64,000 nt of DNA from an uncultured Clostridium sp. (GTDB lineage Bacteria; Bacillota; Clostridia; Clostridiales; Clostridiaceae), in NCBI RefSeq assembly GCF_910588715.1, contig NZ_CAJURG010000004.1:62001-126000 (forward strand), given 5' to 3'. The notes under the pieces were generated by a model, which was given only the letters and a program-made list of their open reading frames with translations, made no database searches and was not told where the DNA came from. The position numbers and the translations under genes were made by a program. This document shows positions 54,206-64,000 of this stretch, piece after piece; the stretch's first letter is position 1, and the number at the start of each line of letters is the position of its first letter.

Positions 54206-55180
54206 ATGTGTACAGCAGCGACTTATAAAACAAAAGACTTTTATTTTGGTAGAAACTTAGATTACGAATTTTCGTATAACAATGAAATAACAATAACTCC
54301 AAGAAATTTTGAATTTACTTTTAAAGAAATGGATAGTATGAAATCTCATTATGCGATAATTGGAATGGCATTTGTTGTTGATGATTATCCATTATATTAT
54401 GATGGTATCAATGAAAAAGGGTTAGGAATTGCAGGATTAAATTTTGTTGGAAATGCTAACTACAAAGAAAAAGTATCTGACAAAGATAACATAACTCCGT
54501 TTGAATTTATTCCATGGATTCTATGTCAATGTTCTACTGTAAAAGAAGCAAGAGCTTTAATTGAAAAAATGAATATGTTAAATGTTCAATTTAACGATAA
54601 ATTACCTCTTGCAGAGTTGCATTGGATTATTTCAGACAGTAAAGAATCTATTACGGTAGAATCAGTTTTAGAAGGAATTAAAGTTTACGATAATCCTGTA
54701 GGTATTTTAACTAATAATCCTACTTTTGATAAACAATTATTTTCATTAAATAATTATAGAGGTCTTTCTCCAAAATCCCCTGAAAATACATTTAGTAATG
54801 ACTTAAACTTAGATAGTTATAGTCGTGGAATGGGTGGAATAGGACTTCCTGGTGATTTATCTTCACAATCTAGATTTGTAAGAGTAGCATTTACTAAAAT
54901 GAATTCTACTTCTAGTGATGATGAAAAGGAAAGCGTAAGTCAATTTTTCCATATTCTTCACTCAGTTGATCAACAAAGAGGTTGTTGTAATTTAGGTGAT
55001 GATAAGTTTGAAATAACGCTTTATTCATCATGTTGTAATGCTAATAAAGGAATTTATTATTATACTGCTTATGATAATCATCAAATAACAGCAGTAGATA
55101 TGAATAAAGAAGATTTAGATGGAAATCAACTTATAACATATCCTTTCATAAAAGATGAACAAATAAATTACCTAAATTAA
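54206..55180 (+). CDS. bsh: Bile salt hydrolase (choloylglycine hydrolase family)
   Basis: A 324-residue Ntn-hydrolase that removes glycine or taurine from bile salts. It has Cys2 as the nucleophile (exposed by removal of Met1), Arg16 and Asp19 (FGRNLDYE), Asn79, Asn170-171 (LTNNPTF) and Arg223 (SRFVRVAF), the usual active-site set. The sequence resembles the C. perfringens enzyme. Penicillin V acylase activity is the main alternative for this family. No signal peptide, so it is intracellular. ATG after GGAGG. Single gene. Confidence 0.9.
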   Translation: MCTAATYKTKDFYFGRNLDYEFSYNNEITITPRNFEFTFKEMDSMKSHYAIIGMAFVVDDYPLYYDGINEKGLGIAGLNFVGNANYKEKVSDKDNITPFEFIPWILCQCSTVKEARALIEKMNMLNVQFNDKLPLAELHWIISDSKESITVESVLEGIKVYDNPVGILTNNPTFDKQLFSLNNYRGLSPKSPENTFSNDLNLDSYSRGMGGIGLPGDLSSQSRFVRVAFTKMNSTSSDDEKESVSQFFHILHSVDQQRGCCNLGDDKFEITLYSSCCNANKGIYYYTAYDNHQITAVDMNKEDLDGNQLITYPFIKDEQINYLN

Positions 55181-55191
55181 ATAAATATTTT

Positions 55192-55234
55192 AAAAATAAG
55201 CTGTATCAATACAAATTTAGATACAGCTTATTTT
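55192..55234. terminator. Terminator after the bile salt hydrolase gene
   Basis: Stem AAAATAAGCTGTATC/GATACAGCTTATTTT around a 12-base loop with an AT-rich tail. It may also serve the convergent gene at 55262. Confidence 0.85.
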
Positions 55235-55261
55235 AATTTTTTACCAAATAAAATATAAGTT

Positions 55262-55759
55262 CTAAATAAACATACTTACTTTATTCTCAGCTAGTTGATT
55301 GCTTTTAATATTATTATCGATAATAAATTTAGCTAATTTTATATATTCACTTTCTAATTTATATTTTACTTCTTCAAAAAAACTTTTTGTAATTAAGATT
55401 TCAGACAATACATTTGAAGAAAAATAAGAATTATTTATTAAAATTTTCTTATTATATATATCATTATAAATATTTGCAATCTTATTTCCGTTTTTTTCAT
55501 AAGCTTCACACTTATTTTTTAGTTCATCTAATAATTCAAAACAGTTATCTTTACCTCTACCATTTATTAAATTAAGTGCTTCTTTAATATCTTCAATTAA
55601 CTCCTTAGTTGTAGATATTAAATCAAGATAATCATAATAATGTTTATCATCTTGACTTTTTTTCTCAGATAGTTTCTCCTCACATTCTTTGAATTTTGTT
55701 TGATATTCATCATAAATGTTTAAAACTGATTTTAAGTTTAAATATAAATCGATATTCAT
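55262..55759 (-). CDS. Conserved-looking hypothetical coiled-coil protein
   Basis: A 165-residue charged, helical protein with coiled-coil-like stretches (YQTKFKECEEKLSEKKSQDD; LELLDELKNKCEAYEKNG-like region). No domain was recognised. It starts with ATG at 55759 after GGAGGGG and stands alone, convergent with the bile salt hydrolase gene. Confidence 0.6.
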   Translation of the reverse strand: MNIDLYLNLKSVLNIYDEYQTKFKECEEKLSEKKSQDDKHYYDYLDLISTTKELIEDIKEALNLINGRGKDNCFELLDELKNKCEAYEKNGNKIANIYNDIYNKKILINNSYFSSNVLSEILITKSFFEEVKYKLESEYIKLAKFIIDNNIKSNQLAENKVSMFI

Positions 55760-55885
55760 AAAATCCCCTCCTTATTCAAATATAAGGTAATTTTAACAAA
55801 AAAAAAATGTTCAAATAAATGTTATTTACTTTAATTCAAAATATATCAATTTATTAAAATAAATGTTTATGGTAAAGTTTAAAAC

Positions 55886-55929
55886 AAAAAAGATTTATAT
55901 AAATAGATATCATTTATATAAATCCTTTT
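55886..55929 (-). terminator. Terminator of addBA
   Basis: Stem GGATTTATATAAAT/ATTTATATAAATC around a short loop, followed by TTTTTT on the minus strand. Confidence 0.8.
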
Positions 55930-55940
55930 TAATTTAAAAA

Positions 55941-58900
55941 TTAAATTTCTAATTTTATTTCTTTATCTATGCTAAACAAATATAAATAACCTTCCTTAAC
56001 TTTCTTTTCCGTTATTTTTTCTAAAGCATTTTTATAATAATTAAGTTGAGTTTTATATTTTTCAACTATAACATCAATTTTTCCTTCTTCAACATAATCA
56101 GTCTTATAATCTAAAAGAACTATTCCATCCTCTTCTTCAAAGAAACAATCTATTATCCCTTGAAGTCTGATCTTTTCATCACTATAAATATCCTTATTTA
56201 ACTCTAAATCATACTCCACACTACTTAATTCTGTAAAGAAAGGCAACTCTCTTTTTATTAATCTGTCCTCTTTATAAGCTTTTAATAATCTTTTACCTAA
56301 TTTACTATTAAAGAAATTATATATTTTTTTATACCATATAGATGATGCCTCTCTTTCTGTTAATGAATTATCTAAAACCATTTCTTCTATTTGTAATTTA
56401 ATTTCATTAATTGAATTTGCTCTATCATAATTAAGCCTTTGCATAACATAATGAATAACAGTTCCTCTTTCAGCAGAAGATAATCCTTTCTCTTCTTTTA
56501 AAAATTTAGGTTTTAAAACCTCTTTTTCTTTAAATACTTCTACTGTATCATGTATCTCATCACCATAAGTAAATTCCTTTTTCTTTAAATCTGACACTGA
56601 AATATTACTTGGTAACATTGCACCTTCTATAAACTTATATTTATAATCAAGCCTTCTCTTTATTTCTTTATTAATAATAACATTTTTAAAATCATTAGAT
56701 TTTTCACTTTCTTCAAAGTTATCCACAGCCTCTAAAGATTTATCCACCGTTAGTAAGTCTTTTGTCCAGAACTTTATGTTCCATTTAGACCTTTCATCAT
56801 TAATTAAATCTATAGTGGCTCCTGTAACCCCTCTTAATTTTTTTCCACAAGCATGTTTACATAGTGCCATAGCAATCCAATCTAAATATGACTTTCCCTT
56901 TAAAACTTCTGATGGTAAAATTATATTTTTATCTAATGAAGCTGATGAAATCCAACTCTTAATTGATTTTTCCAAATTGCTAGTTGCTCCAGTAATAATT
57001 AATTTTTCCTTTGCTCTAGTAAAGGCAACATAAAGTATTCTCATTTCTTCTGATAAAGTTTCTAGTTTTACTTTTTTCCTTATAGCTTCCTTTGCTAAAG
57101 TTGAATATGAATTTCTAGTTTCTAAATTAACATAACTAGGACCAAAGCCTAATTCTTCATGATATAAAACAGAATTTGTTAAATCCATTAAATTAAATTG
57201 TTTACCCATTCCACTAGCAAATACTACTGGAAACTCAAGTCCTTTACTCTTATGAATACTCATAATTCTTACTACATCTTCATTTTCTCCAAGAACCTTA
57301 GCACTTCCCATATCTCCAGAAGATTTTCTTAACTTATTTATAAAATTTATAAAATTAAATAATCCTTTAAAGCTTGTGCTTTCATATTGTTTTGCTCTTT
57401 GAAAAAGAATTTTTAAATTTGCCTGTCTTAACTTTCCATTAGGCATTGCTCCTACATATCCATAAAATGCAGTATCCATATAAAGATACCAAATAAATTC
57501 ATCTATTGGAGTATATATTGCCCTTTCTCTCCACTTAGATAAGTTTTCAACAAAAGTATCGCATTTTAATTTCAACTCTTCATTTACTGTTAAATTTTCT
57601 TCATGAATTTCCTTTATTATTTCATAAAAATATAAATCCTTATTTAATAATCTTAAATCACTTAATTCTTCAGCATTAAATCCGCATATAGGCGACCTTA
57701 ACGTTGCTATCATTGGCACATCTTGAAGTGGATTATCTATTATTTTTAGTAAGGACATTATAGTTCTAATTTCAATAGATTCAAAATATCCACTACCCGT
57801 ATCAGCATAAACAGGAATTCCCTTTGAACCTAACTCATCTAAAAATATTTCTGACCAATTTTTTGTTGCTCTTAAAAGAATAACTATATCTTTGTATTTA
57901 ATATCTCTATATTCATTAATATCTTTATCAAATACCTTAAATTTTTTTCCGTCCTTGCTTTCAAACAATTCATGTATTCTTTTTGCAACAATTTTTGCTT
58001 CAAGAGTAATAGCATCTAAGTCTTCTTCCTCTTCTTTTTTGTTTCCTTCTTCCTCTTCTTCATATAAAAGCTCTTCTTCTTTAATAATACCTGATTTATC
58101 TAATATATGAAGTTCAGTTTCTCCACCTATTACTGATTCTTCATCAGTAACTTCTTTAAAATTTGCACCTAAGTTTAAGGCTTCTTCATCAGTATATTCA
58201 ATTTCACCTACTGTATTAGACATAACAGTCTTAAATATATAATTTACAGCATCAATAACTTCTTCTCTGCTTCTAAAATTTTTATATAGTTGAATTTTTC
58301 TATCTTTACTTCCTTCTTCTAAAGAATATCTATTATATTTATCTAAAAATAGTTCTGGTTTTGCCTGTCTAAATCTATATATACTTTGCTTAACATCTCC
58401 AACCATAAATACATTAGATTCTTTAAATTTTCTTCTTGAAACTAAATCTATTATAGTTTCTTGAACGTTATTAGAATCTTGATATTCATCTACTAATACC
58501 TCATCAAAAAACTCCATAAAATGTTCTGCAACTTTAGATGGAATAATATTATTATTTTCATCCTTATTAATTAATATTTTTAAACAAAGATGCTCTAAAT
58601 CATTAAAGTCTAATATATTTTTTTCCCTTTTCTTTTCCTCAAACCTTTTTGAAAATTCAAGAGTTATATTTACTAAAGTCTTCATAAAAGGATATACATT
58701 TATTATTCCATCTAAAGCTTCTTGTGGTGTAAATTCAAAGGTACTTTCAATTAATAATTTTATTTTTTTCTTAACAGAATCTCTTATGCTTTTAACTGAG
58801 TTTTGAGCATCCTCATCTGAAACTTGGTTTTTCTTAACCGTCTTTAACTTAATAAAAGAAATAGAATTTAAAGCAGTATAAATATCATTTAAGCCACACC

Positions 58901-59699
58901 CTAAACTTTCATAAGCCATTATTAAATAATTATAATCACTATTAAAGGCATCTAAATATGGCTCTAAACCATCAGTATCATTAATTATATCAATTGCTTT
59001 TCTATACATATTTAAAAATCCTGATAATTCTACTTTTAAGCTTTCTCTTAGAACACTTACCCACTCACTATTATCAAGCTCTTCTAAAGTACTAATATTG
59101 AATGCTTCAGCCTTTTCAATAAGCCATTTTTCTGGCCAAGGCCCACTCATAGAAAATCTATATAAAGAAAGTATCATTTCTTTTAATTTTTCATCATCCT
59201 TAGAACCACTATATGCTTCTATTAATTCCTTAAAGTTTTCATTTTCTTCTTCGTAGTATTCTTCAAAAAGCTCCTCAATTATTTCATTTTTCATTAAACT
59301 TGCTTCTGTTTCATCACTAATTCTAAAACTAGGATCTAAGTCTATAGTATAAAAATAATTTTTAATTACATCTAAACAAAAAGAATGCATAGTAGTAATA
59401 TTTGCTCTACCTAATAAAGTAAGTTGCCTTTGAAGATTTTTAGAGTTAGGCTTTTTCTCTAATTCTTTAGATATAGCTGCTGCTATTCTCTCCCTCATTT
59501 CTGATGCTGCTGCACTTGTAAATGTAACAACTAAAAGCTTATCAATATCCACAGGAGTTTCTTCATTTGTTATAATTCTTATGATTCTTTCAACTAAAAC
59601 AGCAGTCTTTCCTGAGCCAGCAGCTGCTGCTACAAGTAAGTTACAATTTCTTGTTTCTATTGCTTGAAGTTGTTCATTTGTCCATTTAGTCTCTCCCAT
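55941..59699 (-). CDS. addA: ATP-dependent helicase/nuclease subunit A
   Basis: A 1252-residue helicase-nuclease, partner of AddB in double-strand break repair. Walker A AAAAGSGKTAVLVERI near residue 30, UvrD-type motifs VLVDEYQDSN and VGDVKQSIYRFR, and a RecB-type nuclease domain at the C-terminus (IVLLDYKTD). A Glu-rich stretch (ELLYEEEEEGNKKEEEEDLD) lies about residues 545-565, a probable disordered linker. The start at 59699 (GGAG seven bases before) overlaps the end of addB by 14 bases; an upstream TTG or ATG is less likely. Confidence 0.95.
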   Translation of the reverse strand: MGETKWTNEQLQAIETRNCNLLVAAAAGSGKTAVLVERIIRIITNEETPVDIDKLLVVTFTSAAASEMRERIAAAISKELEKKPNSKNLQRQLTLLGRANITTMHSFCLDVIKNYFYTIDLDPSFRISDETEASLMKNEIIEELFEEYYEEENENFKELIEAYSGSKDDEKLKEMILSLYRFSMSGPWPEKWLIEKAEAFNISTLEELDNSEWVSVLRESLKVELSGFLNMYRKAIDIINDTDGLEPYLDAFNSDYNYLIMAYESLGCGLNDIYTALNSISFIKLKTVKKNQVSDEDAQNSVKSIRDSVKKKIKLLIESTFEFTPQEALDGIINVYPFMKTLVNITLEFSKRFEEKKREKNILDFNDLEHLCLKILINKDENNNIIPSKVAEHFMEFFDEVLVDEYQDSNNVQETIIDLVSRRKFKESNVFMVGDVKQSIYRFRQAKPELFLDKYNRYSLEEGSKDRKIQLYKNFRSREEVIDAVNYIFKTVMSNTVGEIEYTDEEALNLGANFKEVTDEESVIGGETELHILDKSGIIKEEELLYEEEEEGNKKEEEEDLDAITLEAKIVAKRIHELFESKDGKKFKVFDKDINEYRDIKYKDIVILLRATKNWSEIFLDELGSKGIPVYADTGSGYFESIEIRTIMSLLKIIDNPLQDVPMIATLRSPICGFNAEELSDLRLLNKDLYFYEIIKEIHEENLTVNEELKLKCDTFVENLSKWRERAIYTPIDEFIWYLYMDTAFYGYVGAMPNGKLRQANLKILFQRAKQYESTSFKGLFNFINFINKLRKSSGDMGSAKVLGENEDVVRIMSIHKSKGLEFPVVFASGMGKQFNLMDLTNSVLYHEELGFGPSYVNLETRNSYSTLAKEAIRKKVKLETLSEEMRILYVAFTRAKEKLIITGATSNLEKSIKSWISSASLDKNIILPSEVLKGKSYLDWIAMALCKHACGKKLRGVTGATIDLINDERSKWNIKFWTKDLLTVDKSLEAVDNFEESEKSNDFKNVIINKEIKRRLDYKYKFIEGAMLPSNISVSDLKKKEFTYGDEIHDTVEVFKEKEVLKPKFLKEEKGLSSAERGTVIHYVMQRLNYDRANSINEIKLQIEEMVLDNSLTEREASSIWYKKIYNFFNSKLGKRLLKAYKEDRLIKRELPFFTELSSVEYDLELNKDIYSDEKIRLQGIIDCFFEEEDGIVLLDYKTDYVEEGKIDVIVEKYKTQLNYYKNALEKITEKKVKEGYLYLFSIDKEIKLEI

Positions 59700-62600
59700 C
59701 TCTAATCTCCTCTGCATTTATTTTATTATTCATTGCATTCCATAAATCATCTTTTTTCTTTTTTAATATTATTTTATATTTATTATCTTTTATTGAAGTA
59801 TCAAATTGACAGATTGATGAATAATCACAATAATCACAATATGTTACTTTTGATGATTTACAAGGTTCTATTTTAACATCACCACTAAGCATTTCTTCAC
59901 ATATTTCAATCATTTTATCATTAACATATTTTCTTAATAATTCAAATTGTTCTTCTGTAACTACAGAACTTGTGCTTGTAAAATCTCCATCTTTTTTAAA
60001 TGCAGCTGGAATAATTAGCGAGTATGTTTCCATGTCTTTATCCATTAATTTAACAAGTTCTGCATTTTTTAATAATAATCCATCCATCTTCAATTTTTTT
60101 AATACTTCAGTTTGAATTTCCTCTTCTGTTAAAGCTTTTTTTGATTTAATAATTGGATTATCAATCTTAAAATATAATATTCCTCCAGGCATATATTGTG
60201 TTTTTAAAATTTTATCTGCAGATTTTAATATTGCATCTAAATAAACTAATAATTGTATTTGAAGACCATAATATAATTCATTTAAATCAAAACTTTTAGA
60301 GCCAGATTTATAATCAACAATTCTTATGTAGGTTTCTCCATTTAAATCTACTTTGTCAATCCTATCAACTCTACCTTTTAAATATACTGTTTCTTTTGAA
60401 GGTAATTCTAACTTTATTGGTTCTGAATCTTTAAAATCTCCAAAATCAAATTCACTTTTAAATATGTCAAACTCACCTTTTCTCATTTGTTCTGATATTA
60501 CTGTTACAGATTTAGTAATAGTCTTTTTAAATCTTTCTGAGAAATACTGATATTTTTTATTACTATTTAATATAGAGTTAGTTTCATTTTTAAGCTTAAT
60601 ATTAACAAGTTCATTAACTATTTCAGCACATTTATCTCTTGTTAAATCTCCCCATAATATATTTTCTTTTTTTATTTTATTTGTAAATTGATCTAATATA
60701 TCATGCATAAATGAACCTAAATCTGGTGCAGTAAATTCATATAACTTTCTATCCTTAGCCTTTAATCCATATTGAACGTAATAACTAAATGGACATTGTG
60801 CATACTTTTCTATTCTAGAAACACTAAACATTAATCTTCCATTATCGTTACTATATAGTCTCTTTATTTTTTCTCTCGGTATTTTTTCAATTAAGTTAGT
60901 ATAGTGCAATCCATTAAAAATAATTTTTGTTTTATCTTTAAATTCATGATTTTCTTCAAACCACTTATGCACCTCTTCCCAATAACCTTCAAATTCTTCT
61001 TCATCTTCATATTTTTTTCTTAAAGCTTCTATAAGCTTATTAAATGTTGGGACTGGTGCAGTTATGTCAGGATATGTATCAATAAATAAGTTATTACTAA
61101 ATCTTTCACTTTCTTCTTTGAGCCTTGGAAGAATCTTTTTTAGTCTAGGTATGATTATTGATGGTCTTAAGGATTTACCCTCAAAGTCTGCCATAGGATA
61201 AGTAATTGCTAAATAATTTGATGGTATTGTTAATGCAGTATAAACCATAAATTGCTCTTCAAATACTCTACTTCTTGTATCACTAGCAAGTTCAATTCCT
61301 ATACTTTTAAGTTGAATTCTATCTTCATCAGATAATATTCCCTCATCTTTATTTGTTGATGGTAATACACCATCATTAACACCTACTATATAAAGTGCTT
61401 TTACATCTCTACCCTTTATTCTAGCTATATCACCTATATTTACTTGATCTAATGCCATTGGAATTACACCAATTTCTTTTTCTTCAAATCCTGATGTTAA
61501 TATTTTAGAAAATGTTTTTAAATCAACCACTTCATTTCCTAAAACTTCTACAGCTTGATCTAACATATCCATTACTATAGATGGTACTTGAGTATATTCT
61601 TTAATTTTGTCTTGCATTCCCTTATCATTAAAATCTTCAAGCCACTTATCCATGATTTCAAAAGCATTTATTTCTATTAAAAATTCATATAAAGCAATGC
61701 AGTATTTTCTTACTGTAACATCACCCTTTATTTTATTATATAAATTAATTATTGGTCTTCTGATTTCCTCCATGTATTCAAAAATTTCAATTTCTTCTTG
61801 TGTAAGCTCTTTATCTTGAGATATTATTAAATCCCTAGTCCATTTATATCCCTTTATTCCATTAGCTAAAATATAATTTTCTAATTTATCAATAAAATTT
61901 ACTTCTAAATTTATAAGCCCACTTTTCACATACTTAAAAACACTTTCATAAGACCAATTTGTAGTTAATATTTCTAAAGAAGATATTATTAATACAATTA
62001 AAGGATTACTTAATATATCTCTTTTTTTATCTAAAAAATATGGAATATTATATTCATTAAATATAACTGAAGTTATTTTATCGTAGCTATCAATTTCTCT
62101 ACAAACAACAGCAATATCTTTATACCTATATCCCTTATCTCTAACAAGCCTTAATATATCCTTTGCTACCCATTCTATTTCAGAATAATTGTTATTTGCC
62201 TTATATAATCTAATATCCTTACACTTATCCTCATATATTTTAAAAGGATAATTAAAGAAATACTTTTCTATATGCCCAAGTTCTTTACTATCCTTAAATC
62301 TATAAATATTTTTCTTATTTAAATTAACAGGTTCTTTATAAAAAATATTATCTTCGCTCATTATTTTTAAAATTCTATTTTCTGTATTTTTAATTACATC
62401 AAATATATCAGTTTCACCTTCAATAAATTGAATTTCTCCATCGCTACACAAAGTAATATTAACATTCTTACATTGTTTTGCTAATACTCTTAATACTTCT
62501 AATTGCTGTGGAGTAAATGTTGTAAATTCATCTACCCAAATTTCAGCATCTTTATATAAATCACATTCTTTTAGTTTTTTACCTAAAATAGATAATATGT

Positions 62601-63132
62601 CTTCAGAATCTATATATCCCTTGTGCAAACTTTCATTGAATGTTTCATAAATAGAAGCTAAATCACTTATTTTCTCTTGTAAATCTCTATTATCTATTTG
62701 TAATTCTTTTTCTTTTAATATTTCTTCGGAAATATTATATTTTTTAAATTCAGTAATTGACTTTGATACTATTCCGACAAATCCTCGTTTATTGCTTATT
62801 CTATTAAAATATTGAAGCTCCTCACCTTTATCTTTTAACAATTTATAAATAAGCATATTCTTTCCCGAATCTTCAATTACATTTAATGCTCTTCCACCAC
62901 ACTTATCAAAAACTCTTGTTGCCATTCTTTTAAAACTTAAAACTTCTGCCCTAAGCAACGACTTTTCCCCAGCATATTGCAATAACTTTTTTTCAGTTTG
63001 AAATGTGTATTGATCTGGTACAAGCATTATTAATTTATTATTTTTATCATTATTTAATTTTTTCTTTATTTGATTTAAGCAATAATAACTTTTACCTGCA
63101 CCAGCTCTTCCAAAAACAAATCTAATGCCCAT
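59686..63132 (-). CDS. addB: ATP-dependent nuclease subunit B
   Basis: A 1148-residue subunit of AddAB with Walker A GRAGAGKS near residue 10 and a RecB-like nuclease domain (IRIVDYKSGSKSF) with the four cysteines of its Fe-S cluster (one at about residue 780 and CDYCDYSSIC near the end). The helicase part is largely inactive in the family; AddB recognises Chi. The start at 63132 follows AAGGAG; the longer frame upstream runs into the GNAT gene. It is ten bases after that gene and overlaps addA, so these are cotranscribed. Confidence 0.95.
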   Translation of the reverse strand: MGIRFVFGRAGAGKSYYCLNQIKKKLNNDKNNKLIMLVPDQYTFQTEKKLLQYAGEKSLLRAEVLSFKRMATRVFDKCGGRALNVIEDSGKNMLIYKLLKDKGEELQYFNRISNKRGFVGIVSKSITEFKKYNISEEILKEKELQIDNRDLQEKISDLASIYETFNESLHKGYIDSEDILSILGKKLKECDLYKDAEIWVDEFTTFTPQQLEVLRVLAKQCKNVNITLCSDGEIQFIEGETDIFDVIKNTENRILKIMSEDNIFYKEPVNLNKKNIYRFKDSKELGHIEKYFFNYPFKIYEDKCKDIRLYKANNNYSEIEWVAKDILRLVRDKGYRYKDIAVVCREIDSYDKITSVIFNEYNIPYFLDKKRDILSNPLIVLIISSLEILTTNWSYESVFKYVKSGLINLEVNFIDKLENYILANGIKGYKWTRDLIISQDKELTQEEIEIFEYMEEIRRPIINLYNKIKGDVTVRKYCIALYEFLIEINAFEIMDKWLEDFNDKGMQDKIKEYTQVPSIVMDMLDQAVEVLGNEVVDLKTFSKILTSGFEEKEIGVIPMALDQVNIGDIARIKGRDVKALYIVGVNDGVLPSTNKDEGILSDEDRIQLKSIGIELASDTRSRVFEEQFMVYTALTIPSNYLAITYPMADFEGKSLRPSIIIPRLKKILPRLKEESERFSNNLFIDTYPDITAPVPTFNKLIEALRKKYEDEEEFEGYWEEVHKWFEENHEFKDKTKIIFNGLHYTNLIEKIPREKIKRLYSNDNGRLMFSVSRIEKYAQCPFSYYVQYGLKAKDRKLYEFTAPDLGSFMHDILDQFTNKIKKENILWGDLTRDKCAEIVNELVNIKLKNETNSILNSNKKYQYFSERFKKTITKSVTVISEQMRKGEFDIFKSEFDFGDFKDSEPIKLELPSKETVYLKGRVDRIDKVDLNGETYIRIVDYKSGSKSFDLNELYYGLQIQLLVYLDAILKSADKILKTQYMPGGILYFKIDNPIIKSKKALTEEEIQTEVLKKLKMDGLLLKNAELVKLMDKDMETYSLIIPAAFKKDGDFTSTSSVVTEEQFELLRKYVNDKMIEICEEMLSGDVKIEPCKSSKVTYCDYCDYSSICQFDTSIKDNKYKIILKKKKDDLWNAMNNKINAEEIRDGRD

Positions 63133-63142
63133 ATATATCTCC

Positions 63143-63661
63143 TTAATTTTCAAATTCTTCTTTAAGTATTCCCATTACAATGGTATCTAAATATTCCCCC
63201 TTATAATAATATTTTTTTCTTCTTAGCCCTTCTTCAATAAACCCACATTTTTTATAGCATAATACTGCTGCTTCATTTTCTCTAACTACTTCAAGTTCAA
63301 CCTTGTGTGCTCTTCTTTTTGAAAACAAATACCTTAAAACTGCCTTTATCGAATCAGTTCCATATCCCTTTCGCCAATACTTTTTACCTATTGTTAAACT
63401 AATATTATAAACACTTCTTGAATATTTATCTTCAGAATAAATAATTATTCCCACAATATTTCCTTGCTTATTAATTATTACGTAATTTCTTCTTGAAGGT
63501 ATATTTAAATATTTTAAATGTTCAATTATATATCTTTTAGACAACGTTCCATATTCATTACCGTTATATTTTAATACTTCACTATCTGAACATAAATTAT
63601 AAGCTTCATCAATATCTTCCTTTAATATTTCTCTTAAATATACTTTATCTCCATAAATCAT
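63143..63661 (-). CDS. RimJ/RimL-type GNAT acetyltransferase
   Basis: A 172-residue GNAT with the acetyl-CoA loop (LTIGKKYWRKGYGTDSIKAV) and the late motif ENEAAVLCYKKCGFIEEG. It is the ribosomal-protein or small-molecule type; the acceptor is unknown. ATG at 63661 after GGGAGGGG. It precedes addB in the same apparent operon. Confidence 0.85.
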   Translation of the reverse strand: MIYGDKVYLREILKEDIDEAYNLCSDSEVLKYNGNEYGTLSKRYIIEHLKYLNIPSRRNYVIINKQGNIVGIIIYSEDKYSRSVYNISLTIGKKYWRKGYGTDSIKAVLRYLFSKRRAHKVELEVVRENEAAVLCYKKCGFIEEGLRRKKYYYKGEYLDTIVMGILKEEFEN

Positions 63662-63744
63662 ATTATCCCCTCCCTCTTATTTAAGAATACTACTATTTGA
63701 ATATTTTACCAACAATAATTTATTGTAAATTTCACTAAATAAAA

Positions 63745-63787
63745 AAACTACAATACATAAAGATTTTCTCTTAATGTATTGTAGTCT
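63745..63787 (-). terminator. Terminator of the ROK kinase gene
   Basis: Stem CTACAATACATAAAGA/CTTAATGTATTGTAG around a TTTTCT loop, followed on the minus strand by TTTTTTTAT. Confidence 0.85.
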
Positions 63788-63800
63788 AATATATAAATTA

Positions 63801-64000
63801 TTATCTTTCAGTAATAGCTAAAGCGGCAGCTCCTAATACTCCTGCTTTTCCACCTAATACAGCCTTTTCGATTTTACAATTTTCAACGAATGCAGCCATA
63901 CATCTTTCTTCAACAACATTTCTTATAGTATCGATAACTATATCTCCACCATTAACTACTCCACCACCAACAACAACTTTTTCTGGATCAAAGTTTGTTA
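63801..64000 (-). CDS. ROK-family sugar kinase (glucokinase-like), C-terminal fragment
   Basis: Only the last 65 complete codons are visible, ending TAA at 63801; the gene continues beyond the right edge. The residues FDPEKVVVGGGVVNGGD and EKAVLGGKAGVLGAAALA match the C-terminal end of ROK kinases (phosphoryl transfer to glucose or related sugars). The sugar-specific N-terminal motifs are outside. Confidence 0.8.
   Translation of the reverse strand, partial: TNFDPEKVVVGGGVVNGGDIVIDTIRNVVEERCMAAFVENCKIEKAVLGGKAGVLGAAALAITER

Overview
The window looks like a stretch of a low-GC, endospore-forming Clostridium (sensu stricto, cluster I) chromosome. This rests on the very high A+T content, strong AGGAGG-type ribosome binding sites, frequent TTG/GTG starts, sporulation and germination genes (spmA/spmB, sleC, a Csp protease fusion), addAB instead of recBCD, a type-2-like IleRS under a T-box, and ccpA. 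A bile salt hydrolase suggests a gut lifestyle. No insertion sequence, prophage or CRISPR array was seen.

Layout. 1-7.3 kb (mostly minus strand): start of an Xaa-Pro aminopeptidase, an ACT-domain protein, spmA-spmB, a small coiled-coil gene, ccpA and ileS with a T-box leader. Between the small gene and ccpA lies an apparently undescribed CcpA-controlled small RNA (about 2345-2528): a TTGAAG/TATAAT promoter, a cre-like operator at the start point, an 11-bp pairing of its 5' end and an intrinsic terminator. 7.5-15.4 kb: a BFD-like protein, then a minus-strand RiPP operon. It encodes a BtrH-like acyltransferase, an ABC exporter, two radical SAM/SPASM enzymes, an acyl-carrier-like protein, a 27-residue Cys-containing precursor peptide and a subtilase fused to a P-loop domain. 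It resembles the clostridial Cys-rich peptide (Clo7bot/CcpM) systems; its promoter carries a cre-like site.

15.7-33.1 kb: an rRNA methyltransferase, a YhcC-like radical SAM protein, a lipoprotein, a YkvI-type membrane protein, sleC and a 1211-residue double-subtilase Csp protein, an S24-like regulator, a cyclophilin, murI, and carAB behind a PyrR-type attenuator. 33.5-45 kb: an SDR, a SanA-like protein, a GNAT, proBA, a YjiH transporter, tRNA-Glu, an ABC-class ATPase, a DUF1836 regulator divergent from a hemolysin III gene with matching palindromes, and an ABC-F protein.

45-64 kb: a divergent module of a small secreted protein, a MacB-like permease and a VanZ-like protein; TetR and psd; an orphan CARF-nuclease (DUF1887/Card1 type); tRNA-Arg; an L,D-transpeptidase, a CCA-adding enzyme, bile salt hydrolase, addBA, a GNAT, and the 3' end of a ROK kinase. 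Strong hairpin terminators separate most units, so operons can be read directly. All family names come from motif recognition by eye; no database search was run.
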